Source: Bacteroidales bacterium
Lineage (GTDB): Bacteria > Bacteroidota > Bacteroidia > Bacteroidales > WCHB1-69
Direction of reading: 5' to 3'
Length of the DNA: 64,000 nt
Assembly (NCBI GenBank): GCA_017554325.1
Contig: JAFZIP010000002.1
Location: 1-64,000, forward strand
In this document: one piece after another, positions 35,122 to 44,690 of the stretch
Numbering within the stretch: position 1 is the stretch's first letter
How the letters are laid out: each line of letters opens with the position of its first letter
The notes under the pieces: generated by a model
Told to the model about the DNA's origin: nothing
Database searches by the model: none
Seen by the model: only the letters and a program-made list of their open reading frames with translations
Translations under genes and position numbers: made by a program

Positions 35122-35949
35122 ATGATGAAAAGAACTGCCATTCTTACGCTTGTGCTTTGTTTGTTCAGCGTGATGCAGGCACAGGATTTGCCGGCATGGG
35201 TAACAAAACTGCCCAAAGCCGGCAATGGCACCTATATGTATGTGAAAGAATCCGCTGTGGGAAACACCGAAAACGAAGCCCGTAACCAGGCCATCTCTCT
35301 GGTGTTCCAAACCACTGCCAACCGATTGGGACAGGCGGTATCATCTGCAGCCATTTATGAAGCCGTGCAACGGGGAACCGATCTGCAAGTGGTTGCACAG
35401 GAGTTTAAAATCCCCATTAACAAGGTTTGTGAACACAAGGAGTTACTCAAAGACGGAAAAGTCCGAGTATATGTGCTTTGCCAAGTGGCACAAGCCGGAA
35501 ATATAACTCCCGTATGGGACGATTTTCGGGGCTGCGAAGAGCGTAAACAGTACAAAGACGGTGTGGCTCTTGTGGAATCCATTTTCATTCCGGGATTGGG
35601 ACAGATGAGCAAACGGCATTATGGCGAAGGTGCTGTTACTTTGGTGGGTGAAGTGTTGTTGGTAAGTGCCGGTTTTGGAACCTATTTTGTGGCCAGAGAA
35701 GAACTCAACATCATGCGGACACCCAATATTTCCTACGAACAGTTTTCGCAAGCATACAAAACATACAACACGATGCGCACCACAGGTTATGTGGTCTGGG
35801 GCGCTGCCGCAGCTTTTTACATTTACAATCTTTGCAGGGCATATACATTGCAACCCAAATACAAGAACTCCCTTTCGGTGCATCCCGCCATTGTGCCGGT
35901 TAACCACAACACCGCCTACGGCATCGGTATTACCTATCATATCCAATAA
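35122..35949 (+). CDS. LPP20-like domain plus membrane domain protein
   Basis: The 275-residue protein has a signal peptide (about 1-20, MQAQD), then an LPP20-like domain (about 22-130; MYVKESAVGNTENEARNQAI). It ends in a region with hydrophobic segments, ESIFIPGLGQMSKRHYGEGA (about 152-171) and VVWGAAAAFYIYNLCRAY, which resembles the DUF5683-type membrane part where PGLGQ precedes two helices. It begins 1 bp after the LPP20-like lipoprotein. The fusion of a periplasmic and a membrane module suggests it links the lipoprotein system to a membrane. Function unknown. Confidence 0.7.
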   Translation: MMKRTAILTLVLCLFSVMQAQDLPAWVTKLPKAGNGTYMYVKESAVGNTENEARNQAISLVFQTTANRLGQAVSSAAIYEAVQRGTDLQVVAQEFKIPINKVCEHKELLKDGKVRVYVLCQVAQAGNITPVWDDFRGCEERKQYKDGVALVESIFIPGLGQMSKRHYGEGAVTLVGEVLLVSAGFGTYFVAREELNIMRTPNISYEQFSQAYKTYNTMRTTGYVVWGAAAAFYIYNLCRAYTLQPKYKNSLSVHPAIVPVNHNTAYGIGITYHIQ

Positions 35950-35964
35950 TCCACACACAATAAT

Positions 35965-37212
35965 ATGAAAAAAAATCTGCCATTGCTACTCTGCATACTT
36001 TCCGTCTTGCTGACAGGATGTATCAAGAATTTGGAAAAAGAAGGCATATTTATGACAACCAAATGCCACGGGATGCTGATAGAGCAGCGTACTAACCAGC
36101 CTGTATGCGGTATGCGGATCATGCTCACCAACGGGGATAAAATTCCTGTGTATGCAGTCTCTTCTATGGATGGTTCCTTTGAGATTGAGGTGACCGCCGA
36201 GCAAGTGAGCCAGAAGTACTATTTGCAGATTACAGCAGACTCTCTATATGAAGAAAAGCAGGTCTCATTGCAGGAAGTGGGCTATGGCAAACAGAACTTT
36301 GATTTAGGCACAATATATATTGTTGGACCGGATGTGCCGGTGGTAACCACGGCGGCAGTGACAGACATTGATGCGGTTTCGGCACATGGAGGTGGAGAAG
36401 TGCTTGATGGCGGTAAATCTTCTGTTGGTTCCAGAGGATTGTGTTGGAGCACCCATCAGTATCCCACAATCTCGGATGCCCATACTGTAAATGGAGATGG
36501 ATTAGGACTGTTTCAGGGTGAAATGACGGGATTGCAAGTGGGTACAGTGTATTATGTGCGGGCATACGCCACCAACGGGGTGGGGACAGGATACGGAGAA
36601 CAGAGAAGTTTTACCACCTTGAGCGGTTTGCCAACCGTAAATACCTGTGTTTTGAGCGGCATACAGCCCACCTCTGCGGTATGTAGTGGTACTGTTGTGG
36701 CGGATGGCGGTTTTGCCGTAACGGCCCGGGGTGTTTGCTGGAGCACAGTTCCGCAACCCACCGTAGCCAATGCTCACACCACTAACGGTGCAGGATTGGG
36801 CGATTTTATTGGCAACTTGACAGGATTACAACCCAGCACTACTTATTATGTACGGGCGTATGCCACCAATGCAAACGGGACAGCGTATGGTGAACAGCGG
36901 TTGCTGATCACGGCTACGGGATTGCCGGTGGTGACAACTGCACAGGTAACGAATATTGCAGGAGGCACGGCCACTTGCGGAGGTGTGGTACAAAGCGATG
37001 GGGGTTTTACGGTGACGGCGCGTGGCGTTTGCTACAGTTCCACACCCAATCCCACATTATCTGGCCCACACACCTCCGACGGTGCAGGGTTGGGCTCTTT
37101 TGTAAGCCAGCTAACGGGCTTGACTCACGGTGTGACTTATTATGTGCGTGCCTACGCCACCAATGGGGTTGGATCAGTGTATGGGGAGGAAAAGGTGTTT
37201 GTGGGAGAATAA
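35965..37212 (+). CDS. Lipoprotein with three Fn3-like repeats
   Basis: The 415-residue protein has a lipoprotein signal with lipobox LTGC (Cys19). A carboxypeptidase-regulatory-like module follows (about 30-115; SSMDGSFEIEV). Then come three repeats of about 95 residues (about 123-218, 219-315, 316-412), each with GLCWS/GVCWS/GVCYS and ending YYVRAYATN plus YGE. Repeats 2 and 3 are the closest, suggesting recent duplication. The repeats resemble Bacteroidetes fibronectin-type surface modules. It is the last gene of the sigma operon (15 bp after the previous gene) and probably lies at the cell surface. Confidence 0.78.
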   Translation: MKKNLPLLLCILSVLLTGCIKNLEKEGIFMTTKCHGMLIEQRTNQPVCGMRIMLTNGDKIPVYAVSSMDGSFEIEVTAEQVSQKYYLQITADSLYEEKQVSLQEVGYGKQNFDLGTIYIVGPDVPVVTTAAVTDIDAVSAHGGGEVLDGGKSSVGSRGLCWSTHQYPTISDAHTVNGDGLGLFQGEMTGLQVGTVYYVRAYATNGVGTGYGEQRSFTTLSGLPTVNTCVLSGIQPTSAVCSGTVVADGGFAVTARGVCWSTVPQPTVANAHTTNGAGLGDFIGNLTGLQPSTTYYVRAYATNANGTAYGEQRLLITATGLPVVTTAQVTNIAGGTATCGGVVQSDGGFTVTARGVCYSSTPNPTLSGPHTSDGAGLGSFVSQLTGLTHGVTYYVRAYATNGVGSVYGEEKVFVGE

Positions 37213-37238
37213 AGAAACATTTCAAGTAATATAACATT

Positions 37239-38093
37239 ATGATAGAATTAATTAAAAATCTAGAATCAATCAATCTTGCTGAACAGGAAGCTGCTGATAA
37301 AGTAATGCAGGAATTGAAAAAATGTAAATCTTATGTCTTGCCGATAGCAGAAATAAATGAAGGATATCGTATATATCGTGCAACCATTCTTGGGAAAAAT
37401 GAAACTATAATAACAAAAAAGCGCTTGTCATATAGAAGCGCAAAGGATAATCACAATTACCAGAGAGCTAGCAAGCCGCAAAGCACTGCTTTTTATGGAA
37501 CAGTTCACTCCGAAGACAATCTGATTGGTACAAATAAGAAAAGTGTTAATTTAGCGCTTTGTGAAGTGAGTTCTTTATTAAGGAAACCGTTTGATCCAAA
37601 TCAAATTGAAAATGCCATAATTGGCGAATGGACCGTGACAAAGAAACTGTCTCTGTTCGCATTGGCGAAAACGGACGAGACAAATAAATCCTCATATTTT
37701 AATGTGCTCGGAGCAGATTTTGTTCCTTTTCTGAATAGAAAAGGTTGTTTTAATGATGAAATAGCTAAATATAATGATTTTCAAGAATTTATAACAGGAG
37801 AGTTTAATAAATTGGTTGCAGAAAACCAAAACCACGAATATATAATTAGTGCATTGTTTGCTGAAAAATTAAAACAAGATTGTCAGATTCCCAAAAAAAT
37901 AGATGGGTTAATTTGGCAAAGTACAATCAATAAAGATCCTATGTTTAATGACACTCTGTGCGTGGCTCTATTTCCGGAATCAGTGGCTAAATTGAATCTT
38001 AATAGATGTTATCAAACGACAATCCGACCCGACAACAAGTGCGTTAAAATAGGTGCTCTTCAAGATATTACAACAACTATTTTTGATATTTAA
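37239..38093 (+). CDS. RES-domain-like protein
   Basis: The 284-residue cytoplasmic protein resembles the RES fold (named for Arg-Glu-Ser; NAD-degrading toxins). Seen are YRIYRATIL (first Arg), KRLSYRSAKDNHNYQRAS, STAFYGTVHSED, then ALCEVSSLL (Glu) and, near the end, GLIWQSTINKDPMFNDTLCVALFP, the place where RES proteins have a DG-x-x-YPS motif. It is longer than simple RES toxins (about 150-230). It is AT-richer than the preceding operon. The classic antitoxin (Xre type) is not next to it; a DUF2971 gene follows instead. The assignment is tentative. Confidence 0.45.
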   Translation: MIELIKNLESINLAEQEAADKVMQELKKCKSYVLPIAEINEGYRIYRATILGKNETIITKKRLSYRSAKDNHNYQRASKPQSTAFYGTVHSEDNLIGTNKKSVNLALCEVSSLLRKPFDPNQIENAIIGEWTVTKKLSLFALAKTDETNKSSYFNVLGADFVPFLNRKGCFNDEIAKYNDFQEFITGEFNKLVAENQNHEYIISALFAEKLKQDCQIPKKIDGLIWQSTINKDPMFNDTLCVALFPESVAKLNLNRCYQTTIRPDNKCVKIGALQDITTTIFDI

Positions 38094-38164
38094 CATTTAT
38101 TTCTTGGAGATTGGACACTTTGAGGTTTTAGCATACAGAAAAGTATAATCAAACATTTTGCGCT

Positions 38165-39130
38165 ATGCGGCAGAAATTCTTTAACTGGACATATATTTAC
38201 GAAAACGGTAGATATGATATTATTCCTGATAGGAATATTGATAGGCCGAAAACCTTTTACAAGTATTATGCGTTAAAAGATACTTCAGTGGACGCGTTAA
38301 CCCACACCTACATCTACGCCACGCATCCACGACAACTTAATGACCTGTTTGATTGTAATCCCAATATCTTGGATTTTGATAATGTAAAGGCTGTTCGTGA
38401 TGCATTAAATTGTTCTCGTTTTGCTCAAATGAGTGACGAAGAGATTTTTACAGATGACTATAGGACATTAGCCCAAATGACCTTTACGACTCTTATCTAC
38501 AAGAATTTAGGAATCTTTTCTATGGCGAAAAAGCCAGACAATCCTCTGATGTGGGCATATTACACCAACAATTGTGGCTTTTGTGTGGAATACGACCTTT
38601 CACAATTTGGATTTAAACATCATGGTCCATTCCCAATTAATTATTGTGATGTGTCTGAACCAATTCGGATGAGTCAGATTCGTGATGCTCATTTAGCGAT
38701 GTTAGCGCAAACTAATATTAAACAGCCATATTGGAAACATGAAGATGAGTGGCGTTTGTTAGTGGAGTCACCAGACGATGTAAACCTGACATGTTACGGG
38801 ATAAAAGACTATGAACTGTTTGGCGGATATGATCGCAAGTTTTCCATACCTGTTGGATCAATAAAACGAGTTGTGTTAGGAATGTCCTTTTTTGACTTTA
38901 CTGAACGGAAATCTTCTTTAAATGATCTTGCCAAAACAAATAAATGTATGTTTCAGTTAAAAGAAACAAGCAATAAGAAACTGAAAAAACAAATTTTGGA
39001 TTTTTTGAGTATGCATAAAATCAGAGTTGATTATACTTTTGTGATGAATACCAATACGATATCATCAATATCAATGATAATTAATAGAAAAAACGAAAAT
39101 CAATATGAAGGAACTTATTGTGACAAATAA
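38165..39130 (+). CDS. DUF2971 family protein
   Basis: The 321-residue protein carries the family hallmarks TFYKYYALKD, YIYATHPRQLNDLFDCNP, GIFSMAKKPDNPLMWAYYTN and YWKHEDEWRLLVE. DUF2971 proteins are common in accessory DNA of gut and other bacteria and have no settled function; some occur in defence-like settings. It is cytoplasmic. It overlaps the start of the next large gene by 26 bp in another frame and follows the RES-like gene after 71 bp. Confidence 0.75.
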   Translation: MRQKFFNWTYIYENGRYDIIPDRNIDRPKTFYKYYALKDTSVDALTHTYIYATHPRQLNDLFDCNPNILDFDNVKAVRDALNCSRFAQMSDEEIFTDDYRTLAQMTFTTLIYKNLGIFSMAKKPDNPLMWAYYTNNCGFCVEYDLSQFGFKHHGPFPINYCDVSEPIRMSQIRDAHLAMLAQTNIKQPYWKHEDEWRLLVESPDDVNLTCYGIKDYELFGGYDRKFSIPVGSIKRVVLGMSFFDFTERKSSLNDLAKTNKCMFQLKETSNKKLKKQILDFLSMHKIRVDYTFVMNTNTISSISMIINRKNENQYEGTYCDK

Positions 39131-42100
39131 CAATTGGACAAGAAATTTTATATTGTTGTTTACTTTGGTCTTTGTTATTGTAAATGATATTTTTTCATTT
39201 AATATTACAATAGACGGAAAAATCTGGTATTTTAGGATAATTAATTCAACAGAAGTGTCAGTAGTTTACCAGAATTATGGTCAGTCAGGTTCTTCTTCGA
39301 GTTATAATCCCTCCAACAATCGTCTTTCTGGGGTTCATACAATTCCAGAGAGTGTTACATATGGGGGAGTTGTATATTCTGTGGTTGAAATTCAAGATCA
39401 CGCTTTTTACGGTCTTTACTTATCTGGGACATTTATTATTCCGAACTCAATTAGAAAAATTGGGGGGCAGGCGTTTGGGAGTACCGGTATAGACACACTT
39501 ATCATAGGAGATAATGTGATACTACTTGGGGAAAAACTGTTTTTGCGTGATAATTATGTTGATCCTTTCAGCGGTAACTCTAGTGTTCCTGAAAATACAT
39601 CTCTAAAATATTGTTATATTGGTTGTGAAAACACAGCACAATGGGGAGGCAATCCCTTTGCAAAGTGTACTGGTTTAAACACAGTTTTTTTTAATGCAAA
39701 AAAATACAATGGCAGCTTCAGTTCCTTAAATGTGCAACATCTTATTATTGGCGATAGCGTCAATATCATACCAGCTTCTGCTTTTAAAGATTGTGGTTTA
39801 ATAGGCAAACTAAGTATACCTAATAATGTTGATAGTATTTTAGAAAATGCATTTTCCAATTGTCCTATTGATACTTTAGTGTTAGGAGATTCTATATGTT
39901 TTATTGGAGCAAATGCTTTTAAAAATTGCACTCATATAAAAGGTGCATTAGTGTTACCAAACAAGTTAGAATCCATACAAAGCAATGCTTTTTTTGGTTG
40001 TTCTTCCATTGAATCTATTGTATCCAATGAAACACTTCCTTTTATCGGAGAGTCAGCCTTCCAAAACTGCACCGCTGTGACATCTTTAATATTAGGAGAT
40101 TCAATAGAAGACATTGGGGATTTTGCTTTTAAAAATTGTAGTCAAATTATGGGATATTTGAATTTTCCAGGCTCCATAGAAACTATAGGAACACAAGCAT
40201 TTTCAAATTGCGATAATATTATTGGAATCCGTATCAATGATGCGGTTGTTGTGGTTGGTGAAAGTGCCTTTCAAGATTGTGATCGGTTAGTAATGGTGGA
40301 TTTAGGAGATAGTGCAACATCAATCGGAGAAAGTGCATTCCAGAATTGTTTCCGATTGAACAGTATGCAAATGGGCAATGCCGTTACTTCTATTGGCGAT
40401 AATGCATTCAACGGTTGCGTAAGATTACCCTTCCCCACTTTGTCATCATCGCTGGTGTCCATTGGGACTTCGGCCTTTCAAGGGTGTAGTGTGGTCCAAG
40501 GAAATCTTACATTTCCATCAAATATCTCCACAATTGGTAATAATGCCTTTGCCCAATGTGGAAATATCACTTCCCTAACTATGAAATCAGCCACACCTCC
40601 TACAATATTTGCAAACACTTTTTCAGGCATTAGTACAAGTATACCTGTGTATGTTCCTTGTGGCTGTGTTTTAAACTACTATGTCACCAATTATTGGGAG
40701 AACTTTTCAAATATATTGGAAGCTCAACCTTACGAAATCACAACATCTGTTAATGAAAATCTTATGGGTGTGGCACAAGTTACCACCGGTCCAACCTGTG
40801 CTAATCATTCGGCTGTAATAACAGCCTCGGCCAATTCGGGGTTCCATTTTGTTCGATGGAGCGATGGGAATAGCATTAACCCACGCTTGGTATATCTCAC
40901 ACAAGACACCTCTTTTACGGCCATATTTGCTGTCAATAACATCTATATTACCGTGCATAGTTCGGATTCGGTAAAAGGAACGGTAGAGGGTAGCGGCGTT
41001 TACTCTTATAACGGACTCGCCGTGTTGTCGGCCACCGCTAATGCCACCTACCATTTTTTGCGTTGGAACGATGGCAACACGGACAACCCTCGTTATGTAT
41101 TTGCCACGCAAGATTCCTCTTTCACCGCCATCTTCGTTTCCAACGCCTCGTATATTACCGTAGGCAACTACAACCCCGAGATGGGAACCGTGAGCGGCGG
41201 CGGTTTGTACTACTATATGCAGCAGATTTCCATCATGGCCATTCCGAATTACGGATACCATTTCTTCCAATGGAACGATGGCAATATGCAAAACCCGAGA
41301 CCTATCATCGTGAATTGCGATACATCTTTCATGGCCTATTTCGCTCCCAATATTTACTCCATCGCCGTCAATAGCAACAATACCACCATGGGTACGGTTA
41401 CGGGAAGCGGAAACTACAATTACAATATGTTCATCTCCATTACGGCAACAGCCAATTACGGTTATCATTTCACTCAATGGAATGATGGAAACACCAACAA
41501 TCCCAGGTCATTGACCGTTACCTGCGATTCGGCCTTTACCGCCCAATTTGCCGCCAATACCTATCAAATCACAGTCACGCCCAACGATCCGTTAATGGGT
41601 GGTGCGTATGGTTCGGGCACATACACCTATAATTCGCAGACCACTATTTCCGCATCCCCAACATACGGTTATCATTTCGTGCAGTGGAACGATGGTAGCA
41701 CCGAGAATCCCCGAACGATTTCTGTAACCCATAATGCACAATATGAGGCACAGTTTGCCGTGAACTTTTATACTATCAATGTCGCGAGCAACAATCCGGC
41801 CATCGGTACAGCGTCCGGAGGTGGCAACTATAGTTACAACTCCATTATCAATCTGGTGGCCACGCCCAACTATGGTTATCACTTCACTCAATGGAGCGAT
41901 GGAAATACAGACAATCCGAGAACGGTCACCGTAATGCAAAACGCCACTTATACAGCTCAATTCGCCATCAACACCTATACGGTTTCTGTAGGTCAGAACA
42001 ATGCTTCCATGGGAGTGGTATCTGGTAGCGGCAACTACATCTACAACACCCTTGCCACTATTTCAGCCACACCATATTACGGTTACCATTTCACTCAATG

Positions 42101-43664
42101 GAACGACGGCAACACAGAGAATCCTCGTACAGTGTTGGTCTCCCAGAATATGACCTTTACCGCTCAATTTGATGTTAACACCTACAATTTATCTGTTATC
42201 AGCAACAATATCACGGCCGGCTATACCACTGGAAGCGGCACATACAATTACAATGACATTGTAGCCATAACGGCAATCCCCGCTCCGCATTATCATTTTG
42301 TGGCATGGAGCGATAGTGTGATGGAGAATCCTCGCAATGTGATTATTACAAAAGACACGCTTTATACAGCCCTTTTCACCATTGATGCCCACACTGTCTC
42401 GGCCACTCCGAACAATTCCGTCATGGGATCGGTTCAGGGTGCCGGTTCATACGATTACGGAACCAATGTGGCTTTGCGCGCTATTCCGAATTATGGATAT
42501 CATTTCGTGCAGTGGAATGATGGTGTCACCCAGAATCCACGGCATTTTACGCTTTTCACAGACACCTCGTTCGTGGCCCAATTTGGGGTGAATACCTATA
42601 CTGCCACCATATTGAGCGGAGATACTTTGATGGGTAGTGTGTCAAACTCGGGTACTTACAATTATTTGACGCAGTTGACTTTGACGGCAACGCCTGTCTT
42701 TGGTTATCATTTTGATCATTGGAGCGACGGCAGCACCGATAATCCTCGCACTCTGACACTGACACGGGATACGGTAATCATGGCCTATTTCGCCATCAAT
42801 ATGTATCAAGTTGATTTGGCCGTGAATGATTCTACTCTGGGGAATGTATCAGGAGCGGGAACATACCCATATTTGACTCAAGTGATTGTTTCAGCATCTG
42901 CCAACGAACATTGTCATTTCGTTCAGTGGAGTGACGGTAGCACTTCCAATCCGCGTCAATTCTCCATCATCGGAGATGTTTCCTTGACTGCTGAATTTGC
43001 AGAAGATGACAAATTCACCATACAGGTGTTCAGTTCCGATGAGAATATGGGCTATGTGTCCGTTGGTGGCGAATATTATGTGGGTACTCAAATCAGCATA
43101 TCTGCATTTCCGTTTGAACACTATCAATTCCTGCATTGGTCGGATGGTGTGACGGATAATCCCCGGACGGTTACAGTACTTGAGAACGCTGTATTTACAG
43201 CGGTTTTTGCTCCTGTGATGTATGATATTACGGTGCTTTCATCCAATGAAACAATGGGCAATGTGTACGGTGGTGGTAGTTTTGCATACGGCACCACCAT
43301 TGAAATCTCCGCCACGCCCAATGAGGGTTATCATTTTGAATGTTGGAGCGACGGGGACAGCACACCAGTGCGATCGGTAATCGTTGACGGCAACCAGACA
43401 TACATTGCTAATTTTGCCGAAGGTGTTTCCATAGATGAATGGAACGCGGAAACAGTCAAAGTGTTTCCCAATCCCACAACTGACAATGTTTTCATCACAC
43501 ACCCGGAAGTAGAGAGAGTTGAAGTTTTGGGCATTTCAGGTCAAATTGTGAAATACAACCAAGGCATGAACCAAATTTCAATAGGTGATTTACCTCCTGG
43601 AATCTATGTTTTACGAGTGTATATCGGAAACCAAGAATTTCATAGGCGGATTATAAAACAATAA
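39105..43664 (+). CDS. Giant LRR and B-repeat surface protein with T9SS type A sorting domain
   Basis: The 1519-residue protein starts with a signal peptide (about 1-33, with a longer polar N-region than usual). Residues about 60-540 are BspA-like leucine-rich repeats (LRR_5 type; repeated AF-NC- and IG-AF patterns). Residues about 543-1441 hold 13 tandem repeats of about 69 residues resembling divergent InlB B-repeats, each with YGYHFxQWxDGxTxNPR and ending TAQFA. The last 75 residues form a type A T9SS sorting domain (VFPNPTTDNVFIT, GIYVLRV). It is probably a surface adhesin. The LRR part is AT-richer than the repeat part, suggesting mosaic origin. Confidence 0.9.
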   Translation: MKELIVTNNNWTRNFILLFTLVFVIVNDIFSFNITIDGKIWYFRIINSTEVSVVYQNYGQSGSSSSYNPSNNRLSGVHTIPESVTYGGVVYSVVEIQDHAFYGLYLSGTFIIPNSIRKIGGQAFGSTGIDTLIIGDNVILLGEKLFLRDNYVDPFSGNSSVPENTSLKYCYIGCENTAQWGGNPFAKCTGLNTVFFNAKKYNGSFSSLNVQHLIIGDSVNIIPASAFKDCGLIGKLSIPNNVDSILENAFSNCPIDTLVLGDSICFIGANAFKNCTHIKGALVLPNKLESIQSNAFFGCSSIESIVSNETLPFIGESAFQNCTAVTSLILGDSIEDIGDFAFKNCSQIMGYLNFPGSIETIGTQAFSNCDNIIGIRINDAVVVVGESAFQDCDRLVMVDLGDSATSIGESAFQNCFRLNSMQMGNAVTSIGDNAFNGCVRLPFPTLSSSLVSIGTSAFQGCSVVQGNLTFPSNISTIGNNAFAQCGNITSLTMKSATPPTIFANTFSGISTSIPVYVPCGCVLNYYVTNYWENFSNILEAQPYEITTSVNENLMGVAQVTTGPTCANHSAVITASANSGFHFVRWSDGNSINPRLVYLTQDTSFTAIFAVNNIYITVHSSDSVKGTVEGSGVYSYNGLAVLSATANATYHFLRWNDGNTDNPRYVFATQDSSFTAIFVSNASYITVGNYNPEMGTVSGGGLYYYMQQISIMAIPNYGYHFFQWNDGNMQNPRPIIVNCDTSFMAYFAPNIYSIAVNSNNTTMGTVTGSGNYNYNMFISITATANYGYHFTQWNDGNTNNPRSLTVTCDSAFTAQFAANTYQITVTPNDPLMGGAYGSGTYTYNSQTTISASPTYGYHFVQWNDGSTENPRTISVTHNAQYEAQFAVNFYTINVASNNPAIGTASGGGNYSYNSIINLVATPNYGYHFTQWSDGNTDNPRTVTVMQNATYTAQFAINTYTVSVGQNNASMGVVSGSGNYIYNTLATISATPYYGYHFTQWNDGNTENPRTVLVSQNMTFTAQFDVNTYNLSVISNNITAGYTTGSGTYNYNDIVAITAIPAPHYHFVAWSDSVMENPRNVIITKDTLYTALFTIDAHTVSATPNNSVMGSVQGAGSYDYGTNVALRAIPNYGYHFVQWNDGVTQNPRHFTLFTDTSFVAQFGVNTYTATILSGDTLMGSVSNSGTYNYLTQLTLTATPVFGYHFDHWSDGSTDNPRTLTLTRDTVIMAYFAINMYQVDLAVNDSTLGNVSGAGTYPYLTQVIVSASANEHCHFVQWSDGSTSNPRQFSIIGDVSLTAEFAEDDKFTIQVFSSDENMGYVSVGGEYYVGTQISISAFPFEHYQFLHWSDGVTDNPRTVTVLENAVFTAVFAPVMYDITVLSSNETMGNVYGGGSFAYGTTIEISATPNEGYHFECWSDGDSTPVRSVIVDGNQTYIANFAEGVSIDEWNAETVKVFPNPTTDNVFITHPEVERVEVLGISGQIVKYNQGMNQISIGDLPPGIYVLRVYIGNQEFHRRIIKQ

Positions 43665-43674
43665 TTGCCTGCAC

Positions 43675-43804
43675 CATACTCCATTAACAACTCTAACATA
43701 TTCGTTTGAGAATCATCCCCGCACACCTACGGCGTGCGATTCCCCACGCACATACCCAATCCACCGAGCCATGCAGTCCTACGGACTGCGAAAGGAGGGT
43801 GGGA
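43675..43804. repeat. About 127-bp hairpin-rich repeat, copy in element A
   Basis: It is nearly identical to 47098-47227 in element B, differing at a few positions near the right end. It contains GCACACCTACGGCGTGC and GCAGTCCTACGGACTGC, two hairpins with a CTACGG-type loop. It lies between two genes, directly upstream of a lipoprotein gene. Confidence 0.85.
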
Positions 43805-43869
43805 AAACAATGCCAAATATTGAAATAAAACTGATTAATAATCTTTGTAAAACCTCAATAAAAAACACA

Positions 43870-44661
43870 ATGAAAAAGATAATAATTGCGATTGCCGTGG
43901 CCCTGCTGGCCATTGCTCACACGGGATGTGCCACCAAACAAGTCCACAGCCAAGTTTCAACCGAGCCCAACTATGAATTTGACGAGGCACGAATGAACGC
44001 CATATTCAATTTGTGTGATTCAACCCAAAATATGCTTTACGACGAAACAACTCCTGCAACGACGCTGAACGCACAGATGAACCGGGTCATTGACACCTTG
44101 AAATATGCCTTGCGCCATTGCGAAAACTTGAAATTCAATATCTGGATGAGAGGGTATGCACGACATATTCTGGAACCCGTCATATTGGACGGCAGACTGA
44201 AGGATGACGTGAAAAACAAAGTCATGTCTCTTCCCTTTGAATGGACCGTTATGGAAGATGACACCTCGGTTTACGCCATTACCATCATGTACATGAGACC
44301 GGAGGAAATGTTCGACCGCTACGCCACCATTGACTTGTATTCAGACAACCAGTTCCAGAAATGCACATTCGTGATAGAAGATTATATTGACCCGATTTTC
44401 AATGATGTTAGGATAGACTTTCTTGATGAAAACAATGGCAAAACAACCTTGCATGCAGCCGACGCTGAAAAAACCGATTATGATTCTTCCGGCGTCTCCC
44501 GACTGATATTCCCGTTGGAACAGATCATGCCACTTTTGGAAAAATCCGAAGGAGTGAATATTTCATATAAAACCAAAAATGAAGAGATTCTGTTCATGCA
44601 TGCCTTTCCTTTAGTGGAAAAACGCCATATCAAGAGGCTGTTTGATGGCAAGCGGAAGTAG
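43870..44661 (+). CDS. Lipoprotein of unknown function
   Basis: The 263-residue protein starts at ATG 43870 with a typical lipoprotein signal (lipobox HTGC, Cys19). The frame is open to 43771 but that part runs through the hairpin repeat. The mature part is acidic, with MNRVIDTLKYALRHCENLKF and a probable beta-rich region (YAITIMYMRPEEMFDRYATI). No family is recognised. It stands alone between the giant T9SS gene and the convergent AlbA gene. Confidence 0.7.
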   Translation: MKKIIIAIAVALLAIAHTGCATKQVHSQVSTEPNYEFDEARMNAIFNLCDSTQNMLYDETTPATTLNAQMNRVIDTLKYALRHCENLKFNIWMRGYARHILEPVILDGRLKDDVKNKVMSLPFEWTVMEDDTSVYAITIMYMRPEEMFDRYATIDLYSDNQFQKCTFVIEDYIDPIFNDVRIDFLDENNGKTTLHAADAEKTDYDSSGVSRLIFPLEQIMPLLEKSEGVNISYKTKNEEILFMHAFPLVEKRHIKRLFDGKRK

Positions 44662-44690
44662 TTCGCTACTTGGTTATCATCTGGTCACAC

